Of a stretch of 42,720 nt of DNA, positions 11,760 through 22,692 are shown piece by piece. Numbering within the stretch: position 1 is the first letter of the stretch; every line of letters begins with the position of its first letter. Under the pieces are notes generated by a model, which was not told where the DNA came from, did no database searches, and saw only the letters and a list, made by a program, of their open reading frames with translations. Source of the stretch: Bondarzewia mesenterica (taxonomy: Eukaryota; Basidiomycota; Agaricomycetes; Russulales; Bondarzewiaceae); contig SGPL01000169.1 in assembly GCA_004802705.1 (NCBI GenBank), forward strand, positions 15,765 through 58,484, in the 5' to 3' direction. A program made the position numbers and the translations under genes.

Positions 11760-14700
11760 CTACAGTGCCCGTGGGCCCTGATACGAATATGTGCTTGCTC
11801 GCCAGTCCGCGTTATCTGGCTCAGCGTCGTCCGCGTCGTGAGAACCATGGTGGTCAGCGCTGGCCTGACCAAGCTGAACCGTAGGACTTGATGCACTTGT
11901 CGCTCCTGACGGTTCGGATGCGTGGGCGTGACCGTCCGTGAGCGGATCGTTTGGAGGCTCCGTATGAGCATATTGTTGTTCCCGCGGTGGGGTACGCACG
12001 CGCATCTCATATGCATTGACGGGTACTTGCAGTGCATTTGATCGTGAGGCGTAGGTGCGTGTACCGTCGCCGACGAATTCGGGATAAGGACCCGCAGACG
12101 GAGCGTGAGGGTTTGATGATTGGTGATATAAGGGTGATGGTAGAGGAGATGGTATGGGGACATCTGATGCAGAGTAATAGGACATTGCTGGGGAAGGCGC
12201 CACGAACCTGTTGTATGCAGAAGGCACAGCAGTTGGTGTAGGAATGTGGTTATCGTCTCGGAGAGTTTCAGAGCTGGTATCGACATATTGCAGGTTGTCC
12301 ATCTGTTGGACACCAATGTAATGGCTGGTCTGTGGCGGAGTGTCGAAAAGTGTGTGAGCTTTCGGGGGTGAAGCAAGTTCGCCAGGGCTGCTCGTCAATG
12401 CAGGTTCGTAACCTTCGTGAAACTCGGAGAGTTCAGAAGCGGAGCGGCTGTGCGGTTTGTGAAACATAGGTGCATTTTCAGGGTCATGGTGCTTTTTCTC
12501 GCGACGACTTTTGATGCCAAGTTGAGCTTTCAGGTCACCCTTCACCCACATTTCGCGGACAATGTCGCTATCCTGCGGCATATAGGTCGTCGTAAGAAAC
12601 TTGACCAGAAAACGCGGAGCTATTGTAGATTCAGATAACTTCAGACAACTAGGCGAAGGTAGGGTTGTATGACTTACCAAGAGCGATCATAACGGACAGA
12701 ATAACAGTAGCCCAGAATGTGACACCCCCGAACAATACGACAACTTCATTTATGAAGTCAAAGCTCTCGAAGAACGAGTAGATCACGATCCAGATGAGCA
12801 TGACTATAGAAGATCCCAAGACGATGACCCATGTGATCACTGTCCAGCTATGCCTCGATTGAATAATAGTTGTGAGAGGCTATTAACAAGTGGGACTCAC
12901 TATTGGGTGTTGATGCCGACGTAGCAATTAGCCGCGAAGATGGCGGCTACAGACACTGTGGTACCAAAATCGGACAACGAATCGATGCCCTTGCCGTTCC
13001 ATGACGTTGCAGGTCCGAGCGACCAGGCCGCGTAAGTGATGAAATAGACAACGGCCGATTGATACAAGCCATCCAACATGTACAACCAGAACTTGGTTCG
13101 TGTGTACTCGAGGCCTCGGATACCCCGGATGTAGAGTTGAGGGAAGGCAAGAGCAGCCCTAGCGTTAATGTCTTGGTCAAATGCTGAAAATAACGGAAGT
13201 CAGAATCAAGGCAGTCCAGTCCGCGTCATCCAGCAAGCGTACCTCCAAGGATGATGACGGGAAGAGATGTGAAAACAACATTGTAGAGAAGGATGAACGT
13301 ATATTGATACAGGTAAGTCGCGTCAAAACTGACCAAAATGGTGAGACGACTGGAAAAATACAGGACCATCAGATGCATAACACTTACCTATTCCAAGGTA
13401 AGAACCAAAACATGGCGAATGTCCAAATGACGTTCTTTAGAATGTTCATCAATAAATGAGTTGGACCTGCCAAGAAAGAGCCGTACCTTGTAAAAGAAGT
13501 TACTGTGCATTTCTGCTATTCGCCGGTAGGACCAGCGACCGTGGACGATGAGCAACCGCGGCAAGAATCTGAACTGGCCGAAAGCATAATCGGCTGACAT
13601 GGCGGCTTGCGAGCCTTCGTGTCCGAACAGCCCGCAGCCGATGTTAGCTTCCTGAATCATAGCGACGTCGTTCGCCCCATCGCCGATCGAGAGCGTCATC
13701 GCATTTCGACCATCTTTGACCATCTTGACTGTCAGGGCCTTCTGAGCCGGGGACACACGACAACAAACGACCGTCTCGCACTGCGTCCCCAGATTCAAGA
13801 ACAGGTCTTTCAACTCCGGTCCCAAAGTATGGCGAAGAGTGTCACCATCGATAACAACTGCGAATGAAGCTTTGGCATTGGGGGAAAACCCCCGCTGTCG
13901 AGGGTGCCAAGAAGGTGGACCTAGGACCGAAGCTATCTTGTTCAAGCCTGCTTCAATTTGCGCACGCGCACCATCGACCGTGTCTGCGGACAAAATCATA
14001 ATATCCATATCACTCTTCAGGAGGTTGCAACTGAAAGCTGTAGAACGATGAGTCTTGGCCATTCAATATGACACGGAAATCTTACCGATCTCAATAGCCG
14101 TCTGGACTTTGTCGCCTGTAACGAGATGCACGTCAGATAGATGAGCGGATGGCAATGCCAGACACATACCGGTGAGAATCCACAGCTTGATACCGGCCTG
14201 ATGTAATGTTTCGATCGCATCTGGGACACCTTCCTGCAGCTTATCCTCCAACGCCGTAGCACCCAAGATGTACAATGAGTGTTCGACCTGTTCGTTCGCC
14301 TTGTCGATTTCTTCATCCCGGTCTTTAATTGAGGACGTTGCAGCATCATACACATTCGACCACTGCAGATACTCCTCATCGCTCATGTACCGGTACGCGA
14401 TGCAAAGTGTCCGCAATCCACCGTTCGCGAATGCTTCCATGTCCTTCGACGTCTTCTCCTTCAGCTCCAGATCATGGTCCTTCGCGAGACGTTCATAAAT
14501 GACGCTATCCGCTCCCTTGCAGTACAAGACAATTTTACCCTGCGGATTACGCACGATGATGCTCATCCGCTTGCGCGTACTGTTGAATTCGAGGACCTTC
14601 AGAGGGATATAACGCTCGGGCTGGCCCATAATCTCGATATCGATGCTGTCCTTCGACTTCGACACGAATGGGAAACCAGCATCGCGTGCCGCGCTGACGA

Positions 14701-17290
14701 GGGCAGATTCGTCGGGAGATTCCGCCTTATAGTCAATGAAGAATGGCCGCGTATCGGGTTCTGGTTTATCAGAGAGTATGGTGTGACAGACGGCGAGAGC
14801 ACGGAAGAATGCGATGATGTGTTGGCGTTGCTCCGAATTGCGATCCGCCATGTCCTCTGCGAGCTTCGTCGAGATAAGAGTGAGTTTGTCATGCTGAGCG
14901 TACCGGTTCTTGAACGCCCGGTTCATCATTTGAATCATATCCTGTTTCATCATGACCATTTTACGGTTGTGTTCCTCAGGATCGAGCAGGTCCGAGTTGC
15001 CATTGCGCTTCGCTGCTCCACGCTGAGCCTCCGTAACGGCCTCGCCATAAGGGACTCCATGTATTGAGCACTTCTGGAACTCCATGACATTTTGCGTGAG
15101 TGTTCCTGTCTTGTCGGAGAAGACGTATTCAATCTGGCCGAGGTCGTCTGAGATATTCCACGACTTGGGGACGCAGGTGGTATCGAAAGGTGCATAGTAC
15201 ATTTCAATGTCTTGTCCGATGAAGTAGGCCTGTATCGTTTTGACGATTTCAATGGAGATGTAGAGAGAGATGGGTACGATATTCTGGAATGCGATGAGAC
15301 ACGAGCTGCGAAGAAAATAAGGTAAGCAAGATAGAACATAACGAAAAATCGAGAAAAGCCGTGTAGGACGCACGCAAATGTCACCAGTGCATTGAGAACA
15401 GACGAGTGGCTGGCGTCAGCACCGGCCTCGAAAATAGCCGCGCTGGTCCCTGTCTTGGCGTCAAATACTCCGTTCGCCACAGCAGTGATAGTACACATCA
15501 AGATGAGGACCACGAAGTTGACTACGACATTGAAGTTTGTCTCCTTCTCTATTCTAGACCGTTTGGAGGGGGTATCACCACCGTTCAACATAATCTTGGT
15601 ATCCGCACCCGTGAAGGCGACCAAGCCAATCACCCATGCAGTGTTTCGAAGCGAACATCCCCGCAACAGCAACTCGTTGATCGTGACAGACTCGGTTTTT
15701 GGCTCTCCAGTCGAGGGATTCTGGTATCTCAGGACGCCATTGTAGAGATAAAGATTCTGGTGTGGAGGTTCCGAATCAAGGACAAACGAGGATCGCTCGA
15801 TGTCCTCCTCGGACATGACGACTGAAGTGGCTCGCACAGCCTTCCGAGGTTTGAGATTGGTCTCGCCATCCAGGTTCTTGGTCTCCAGATAGCACATACC
15901 GTCAGGATCAGAAGTGGACAAGACAACAATATCCGCAGGGACCTGATCGTTGTCCCTAAGCAGCACGATATCTCCGACCTCCAGCTTTTTCCACAGAGTC
16001 CGCTCCCACCTCGAAGATCCGGTGACGCGTTTAGACCAATTGATAACGCCCGAATTGCCCGAGTCCGGGGGTGCCAACGTAGTCGACTGACTCCAATCGC
16101 TCATCTCCGCAGCTGAATACGGCATGGTGCCAGTAGTGACCTGTTGGATACCGCTCGGGAGCGACAACTGGGAGGGATCGGGGGGATAGCTGTGAGAGTC
16201 AATGCTTTGAATATCATCCAGCTGCCGCCCGCTGTTCTCGAGACTTCTGCTCGACTTGTTCAAGTCCATCGTGCTGCTGATGCTCACCCTCCCGCCCTCG
16301 CCCCTGCTCAGCATAATACGCATCCCCTCACCAGCCTCGCGTTCACGCAACTTCCTGACGCCTTTCGTCACCCGGCCCGGCGGATTGAGTCCCAACAATT
16401 TCTCGAACCAATTCCGTGGGTCAGTCGGCATATTCAAGTTCCGCCAATTCCCTAGTTTTGTCGCTGCCGACGTGTTCACTTCCTCATCAAGCGTCGCACG
16501 GCGGTAATCCTCGATCGCATCTTTGATGGCTGTAACTCCGATGATGAATAGGAGCGGAAGCATGGCGGTCTGTGGAGCGGCGGCACCAAAAATCGGAAAC
16601 ACTGTATTAATAATCAGTAAATGCACGATTGCCTCCGATTCGCACGAGGACAGAGATGTCTACATTGGTGTAGAGATGGGATGTAGAGGTGTGCGGCCAT
16701 ATGAAGAGTGGAAATGGCAGGCTATTTACCTTGTAGGATAACAAGTGACAGGAAGTACAGGTTCGCGACTCTTCGGAACGTCAGACGCGCTGAGAATCAT
16801 CAGCCAGATGAAGACGCACCGTCTAAACTGCTCATAGAGATTCTTTGGAATGAAAGTGATGATTGTATACTCTACAAATGATGAGATACGTCGCAAACAA
16901 TATTGTGGGACACTCACTGCTTGTCCGCACTTTGTTTCTCACATACCGCGTCAAAGGTTCACCATGGCGATCGACCTCCATGGCCGTCAATGGGGTGTTA
17001 ACATATATGTTTCGCCTCGCGCCTGGAATTTCGGTCGTAGGTTTCGCCTCTGGCTTGGACGAATCAGCGGTGCCCGGCCTCTTCTTCTCCATACTCTTGC
17101 TCCGAAAGAACCTCGACCTCTTCTTCCTCAGCGACTTTCTACGCTCCGCCCGCGCCTCTGAACGAATCGACTCCTCTAAGGTCGAGTGAGCAGTGCGTAC
17201 TGTCCGTAAACGGAGCTCTGGGTCGATGTTGGGGTCATCGTCATCGGCGTCGATGTTGTCTGAGTGAGGTGCTCGTTTGAAGAAGGACAT
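11760..17290 (-). CDS. P4-type ATPase, phospholipid flippase of the Dnf1/Dnf2 type
   Basis: A large multi-pass membrane enzyme that uses ATP to move phospholipids to the cytosolic leaflet of plasma or trans-Golgi/endosomal membranes. The chosen start is the ATG at 17290 (MSFFKRAPHSDN); in-frame ATGs at 17305 and 17362 are alternatives. The N-terminus is acidic then basic. Next come RYVRNK/VRTS/EYTIITFIPKNLYEQF, the first membrane pair (AMLPLLFIIGVTAIKDAIEDY), WKKLEVGDIVLL, and TKNLDGETNLKPRKA (actuator DGET loop). The phosphorylated Asp lies in DKTGTLTQN (about 15102-15116). Further motifs are SPDESALVSAARD, KGADSVIYERL, and GDGANDVAMIQEANIGCGLF near 13650. The C-terminal membrane part includes NVIWTFAMFWFLPWN, YTFILLYNVVFTSLPV and DQDINARAALAFPQ. 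The last ~250 residues are Ser/Pro-rich cytosolic tail. It is spliced from about 13 short-intron exons with all joins in phase. The match to Dnf rather than Drs2 rests on the N-terminal and GDIV segments. Confidence 0.93.
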
Positions 17291-18527
17291 GGATTGATGT
17301 CCCATGAAGGTTACGACGGCGTCCCGACTGTCTTTCCACGACAAATGCGAAGATGATTCCACGTGCGGATAGCCAGCCCGGACGAAGAATAAATAACGAA
17401 GAAGTGGAAAGATTGTGGAAGGGAGGAAGAAAGGACCAACGAGTTCACCGCCCGCAAAGAACTACTTGTTACAAGCTCTCTCGGCGCGACCTAAGCTAAC
17501 ACGTCCCGATGAGACTCCGGTCACTCCGACTCTTGACCACATCGCATCATTGGTCTTTGTTAACAACAAGCATCTCATTTCCTCCTTAGGAACAAAACAT
17601 GTGGAGTGCAGAACTCGAATTCCAGTTCAGGAGTGTTTTTGATGAGTTAACAGGTGTGCGATAATTATGAGCAGATGCAGCCACTCGGAGTGTCGGAGGT
17701 CGTCACTGCATCATCAAGCCTCCATCAAGCGGCGAGGCGCTCAGGCGCAGCCTCAACTTGCACCGCAAAGTTCAAACCACAACCGTTCAGTATTTTTTTC
17801 ACTCAGTTGTGTCGTCACTGACATTTGACTGTGAGTGGACTATTCTCTCGTAGCAGCAGCATTGGCATTTGGTAGGTTTTTCCCGTTCGTCCACTTCATT
17901 CTCAAGCCGGTTCGGGTCATAACGGTAACCGTCAATCGGCCGGCGCCTCTGGTGAGTTGCTGTTGGATATGGCGCGCGGAATCCTCTACAGCTGTGCTGG
18001 TTTTTGTCATCTTGCCGTCTTGTCAGGATAGTATCCTGACATCTCTGCGATACTATTCGAACCTTCGCTGCATGCTACATGGTTGCCAACAGTCCCATGC
18101 ATTGATCCGGGTCCCAGCTGTCTTTATCGATCACCTGCTTTCAATTCCCCATGCCTTTATTTGTGCAACTGCTCGACCCCGCGTGCTAACGCAATTGTAT
18201 GGATCTTGTACGCTTGGCACTCGTCTGAGAATTGTATGCGCAGCTGTTTTTGGTCGGCTTTCAAAACACAATTGACCGTTGTGCGAAGGCTACCATCTTT
18301 TGCTCGCGTCGACTATATGGATCTTCTCACCATGTTTTTTACTTTATAGTTCTGAAACAATAACAATGGTTAGGTGAGTGAGCGTGTCTTATATGACCTA
18401 CCTTCAGCTCGAAGGTATAAAACCGCCTTCGAGGGCATGTCTTCGTCGTCTTTCCAATCGATCAGCCATCCATCCCTCGCATTTCATAACCTCGGCGATT
18501 AATATCTCATACTGTTTTACCATCCAA
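17291..18527. promoter_or_regulatory. Divergent intergenic/promoter region between flippase and F-box genes
   Basis: About 1.2 kb separating a minus-strand and a plus-strand gene. It must hold both promoters. Only the F-box side shows a clear element (TATAAAA at 18416). The plus-strand open frame at 17835-18275 is rich in Cys/Leu/Arg with no domain and no start context, and is not called. Confidence 0.45.
18416..18422 (+). promoter_or_regulatory. TATA box of the F-box gene
   Basis: TATAAAA stands 112 bases before the ATG at 18528. It is flanked by the inverted hexamers CGAAGG (18410-18415) and CCTTCG (just downstream), so the box sits in the loop of a possible small palindrome. Position and sequence fit a core promoter; function is inferred. 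Confidence 0.5.
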
Positions 18528-20193
18528 ATGTCTTCCTCTGGTCCATCTGTGTCACCTATCTCAACTTTAACCGATGCACATCTCTCATATATTTTCCAGC
18601 TTGCATCACTATCCTCGTTCGTCTGTGACAATACTCGTCCACGTCACTACCCTGCGGCTGGCGGTCGCTCTTGCGCTCCTGTCGACTTCGATTGCATGAT
18701 TTTGCCGTGCAGACTCGCCTCCGTATGCAAGCAATGGCGCGAAATAGTCCATGCGAGCCCGTCCCTTTGGTCCAAGATTCTCATAACTATGGAGGACTTA
18801 AACCTTCCTCAGTCGCTCCTCACAATTCCTCCTTCCGTTGAAGGCAGCCCTGACGCCATACCGATGAACGACGAGTGTATGGGACACCTTGATCGCTACC
18901 TGACCTTGTCTGGATCATTTCCACTAGATCTTTTTTTTTGATATCCGTGACCCTGAATGGAATTCCAGCGAGAATGCGTATGTGCTATTTTTTTTTGACT
19001 TCCTCAATGCAAAGGGTTGAACAAATTTATAAAAAAGAATCGAACAACAGGAGGGCGCCGAAGACTGGCTCAACGCCGCAATCCCTCGAGTTGCTAGTGC
19101 TCGCATACTCCCCATCATCCAAAACCTCGTCAGGCACTACCGCCGTTGGCGTTCCATGACCGTCCTCACCGACGCTTGGTTACCCATGCGTACGGTTCTA
19201 GAAGTGCTCCACGACATGACTTTCTGGCAGTTTGTTCCCGTAGAACAGAGCTGCAGTCTTGAGTCCCTCGTCCTCATGCGCTGCAACCCATTTGTCAGCC
19301 ACAACTACGCGTTTTATCCACAGCAGGCCATGGGTCCAGCATATACACCTTTCAAGGACTGGTCAGAGGAGTTGCTCGGGTCCGTACAGCCTTCCAGACT
19401 TCCCTTTCTACAAAATCTAGTGCTGTCTGGCGTGCACGTCGATTGGGATCAGCTTTCCATCCTCTTATCCGACAGCCTTCGCGATCTTGAGCTATCTTTC
19501 CACTGCGGGCAAGTCCGCCCGTCTCCTGAGCAATTACGCAAAATTCTTGTGTCATGCCGCTGCTTGCGGCGACTCGTCATCAACGGCTCGGGCATGAAGT
19601 CGAACTACGTGTTCAACGGCAACCGGCTCGTGACAGAGGACTCTGGAGACCGCGTCTATCTTAATGATTTAGAGGAGCTCGTTATTGGTTTCACTGATAT
19701 CCCAAACGCACTCCGCCTTGTGTATCTCGTGGATGCGCCCAGACTGCAAACCTTATCACTCCATGACGCGTCAGATCCCGCCTGCCCCGATATCCTCGAT
19801 GCCAGCACGCTCCTGGACTACTGCAGAATAGGATATGTGGATAGTGAGCTCACAACGGGAGCTTTAGAGCATGTCTTTGGGCTGAGTCTCAACGGCACAC
19901 CGTACCCCAATCTCCGGCACGTCGCCTGCCACAAATTGCGATGCGACCCGCAATCTATATTGCATTACTATGCCTTGGGGCAGGTGGAGGTGGAGGTTAC
20001 CGACTTGATCGTGCTCGCGGACACGGATTTCCAACTCAGTACGCAAGGGATTGAGTCACAGGCGAAACTGATTATGGAAGGCGAAGACATAGATATGGCT
20101 TGGGAGGAAGAGATGGCGTTTCAGCCTGGCGGGACTTTCAATGACTTGCTCTTTGACGCACGTTATGGGGATCTCCTTCATGCAGCGGCCTGA
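18528..20193 (+). CDS. F-box protein of the agaricomycete variable-tail type; one homopolymer frameshift
   Basis: F-box proteins bring substrates to SCF ubiquitin ligases through Skp1. The N-terminal F-box is seen as LTDAHLSYIFQLASL, then CRLASVCKQWREIVHASPSLW. The rest (LDLFFDIRDPEWN; MTVLTDAWLPMRTVLEVL; LLESLVLMRCN-like; LPFLQNLVLSGVHVDWDQL; LRDLELSFHCG) matches the long LRR-like tail of this mushroom family. It needs one intron, 18978-19037, joining SENA to IEQQEGAEDWLNAAI in phase. The obstacle is the T run at 18931-18939. With nine Ts the frame stops at once (TGA), whereas eight Ts would give DLFFDIRDPEWN and the whole gene would read through to the stop ending at 20193. Either an assembly slip or a recent frameshift is possible. 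I recognise no partner or substrate. Confidence 0.78.
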
Positions 20194-20711
20194 AATTCCT
20201 CCGGAGGCACTCCTCGAGGCCGGTCGCAGAAAAGGTGGCGAAGGGGCTCTCGCATGCGTGTGATATTCGAGCAAACGGTGCAGCTATGTAATTGTACGCA
20301 TATCTGTAAGATTTATTAGTATGTTTCATACTTGAAAAGATCGGTAGTTGACCGTGACGAGTCCGACGCCCTGTGGGTCGATGTACTGTCGACGTGCCCG
20401 TGCAGCGTCACAGGGTTTTTTGGTCATATGATAAAGGCGAGGTCCTTACTGCGGAAATTTTGCGTCGATTGGACAGCTTTGCCATCAGTGACTCGGAATT
20501 GACCAGTGTCATTCAACTTAAGTTCAAGGAATGTGCACTGATGTGCAGGCATGTGCTAGTGCAGAGAGCATGGATTAGTAAGCAGGCCGGGACGCGCGAG
20601 GAGTGGCACCGTCGTCGTACTAAAGCCTCTACCTTTCTTCCCCACCTTTACATCTTTCACACCCACTGCGAATTCCGCTCGCAGAGTTATTTACAACTTC
20701 AAACCTCACTG
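20194..20711. other. Intergenic, upstream of HNH copy A
   Basis: Plus-strand open frame 20373-20837 covers much of this stretch, but its translation has no domain. The real coding sequence of copy A begins in a different frame at 20712. No other feature was recognised. Confidence 0.45.
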
Positions 20712-22257
20712 ATGAAACATTCGAATTCTACTGAGAGTAGCGGCGAGGGAGGTTCATCAGACCCTACAAGTAAGCTACACACCTGCAGGCGCTTTGTAGT
20801 ATCTCGACTGACGCGTCAACAGCCAAAGATTCCGTAGAAGGCTCTGCAAACGCAGAGAAACAGTCTCATATCACACCACATCGTGAAATTCCGCTTCCTA
20901 ATATCGTGCGATGTCTCCTTACCCGGAAACTTGCTACGGAGGCGCCAGTCGAACCGTACCACCTATTAAGCGAGTATCACTGGCGGAAGGATATTCTAGT
21001 ATGATCATTCTGTTGGTTTATATATATTGCTCATGCTAATTTTTGGAGACAGCTCCAGCGTCTGGAATGGTCTTGGGGCATGAAATATGACTCACTCGAC
21101 CTTGGCGACGAATCAAACAAGATATACCGTCAGGATCACTCGTTCTCTCATACGTATCGTCGCTGATTCTCTGATTACAGTCTGCAAAGACTGGCTGGAA
21201 ACATTTGAAAGTGGCCGATGGCTACTGCTTCCCACTTTTGAGATATTGGAAAAACTATGGAAGCGCTGTACGAAGCATGCGAGGGAAAAACTCTCTTTGA
21301 AAACAGAAACATTAGCGCAGTCATCAGTAGATGAGGTATGTTGCTCTTCATCTCTTGCACACGTGTCTCATCTCTTTTTAGGTGTACGATGGGGCCGAAA
21401 CTTTTGAATACCGATTGATACCACTAGACACCGACCTCCCTACCCTACTGAGGGTTGCGCACCCAGATGGGACTGCCAAGTCCACATCGGATAACTCTGG
21501 TTCACCGAACATCAGCTCAAAGCCAATTCGTCACTCGCACCCATTCGACACGCTACCGGTCCTCATCTCCCACGTGAAGCCCCACTTTGTCATCTGCGAT
21601 GGAGGTCCGAAGCTGTTTAACAAACGCAGTTGGCCGCTCGCCCCGCTTGTTTCTTCAATCTGCGGAGTCCCTTTTAAGGAAGCCGTGTGTACGCTTGAAT
21701 TCACGAAGTACCTATATGGGGTATGGGCCAATGAAGAGCCGTCTCCCGAATTTGCGGCGCCACCTCGCACTGTTCGCCCAATGCCCCCACTGCCTTCACG
21801 TTCCACACTCTCGAGGAAGCGTCGTAGAAGCTCTAGGGAATGCTCCGGGCCATGCTTTTACAGCAAGTTTGACTGGGCGCCGACTGGTTGCACACACTGT
21901 CGACCTCCTTCTCACCACCCAGAATCCAGCGCTTCTAAATCTGAAGAATCGGGATCGGACCGCAGCGACGAAGTTTCGATTTCTTGCGACTCCAACGATT
22001 CGGACGGCGGGTTCTTGCCCAAAGCGTACCGTGAAAACTTATGCAAATATGTAGGTAATTGGATATCATACTGCGTGAAGCAAGTTCGATCACAAGGTGG
22101 GTGGACATCTCAAGTGGGCAACGACGACCAGGTGGGCGGATACAGCAAAGAACCAGCGAGGAAGGTGCGGAGGATATCTGGGGATACCAGTGTTCGCAAT
22201 GCCATAGTCTCATTACGTCGCGGCAATCGACATTCGACATTTGTATCTATCGACTAA
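20712..22257 (+). CDS. HNH_2-like protein, array copy A (446 aa, catalytic His lost)
   Basis: Five exons join in phase: 20712-20769, 20823-20998, 21053-21128, 21181-21335 and 21382-22257. The start is the ATG of MKHSNSTESSGEGG. Compared with copy B, the HNH region reads VRCLLTRKLATEAPVEPYHLL (first His kept), then LEWSWGMKYDSLDLGDESNKIY (Asn kept). DWHRLFD of copy B has become DWLETFES, so the last metal/catalytic His is missing. After the shared FEYRLIPLDTDL block and HVKPHFVICDGGPKL comes a basic patch (STLSRKRRR, a likely nuclear signal). A Cys-rich element follows: CSGPCFYSKFDWAPTGCTHC. The tail is acidic Ser/Asp-rich, then YRENLCKYVGNW. No frame defects were found, so the gene is open but probably not a nuclease. 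Function is unknown. It heads a tandem array on the same strand. Confidence 0.8.
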
Positions 22258-22692
22258 TCTATCGACCATTACACTTGTTTTCTTTTTGATATTACGTGAC
22301 ATCTACGATTGGGCTGCCACCGCAATGTCATCCATTCCATAGGGTAATGTAGCTGTTTGAAGGCTCATCTTGCTATTGTTCAATGACTCGCGTTTGATTC
22401 CAGCCGCAGGTGGCCACATATATTCTGAGGATGCCCCATTTTCTCCTCCTGGACAGCTGTTTCGCCACTTGGATCGAAGTCCTGGGATCATAATGCGTGA
22501 CGCCGTGAGTGGCATTCATTCATTATCGCTTAGGCCCATCATTGTGTTCATTGCGCTTGAACATAGACTGTCCTTTTGCCAAACTGTTTGTGGCGCACCA
22601 TGCGCGACTACAAATACTCGCATGCAAGCGCCTCCGTCGCACCATCCTCCAACTCCTCAGACTGCATTTCTTGACTTAACTGTGACGGTCCC
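22258..22692. other. Intergenic between HNH copies A and B
   Basis: Spacer between two tandem paralogs. The open frame 22370-22756 has no domain and overlaps the start of copy B in another frame. No repeat at copy boundaries was recognised by eye. Confidence 0.45.

Noticed and set aside
11747..12376. 209-residue minus-strand open frame in another frame of the flippase tail
   Set aside because: His/Thr/Pro-rich shadow of the low-complexity C-terminal tail of the P4-ATPase.
17835..18275. 146-residue plus-strand open frame upstream of the F-box gene
   Set aside because: Cys/Leu/Arg-rich with no domain or promoter context, and located where the divergent promoters must lie.
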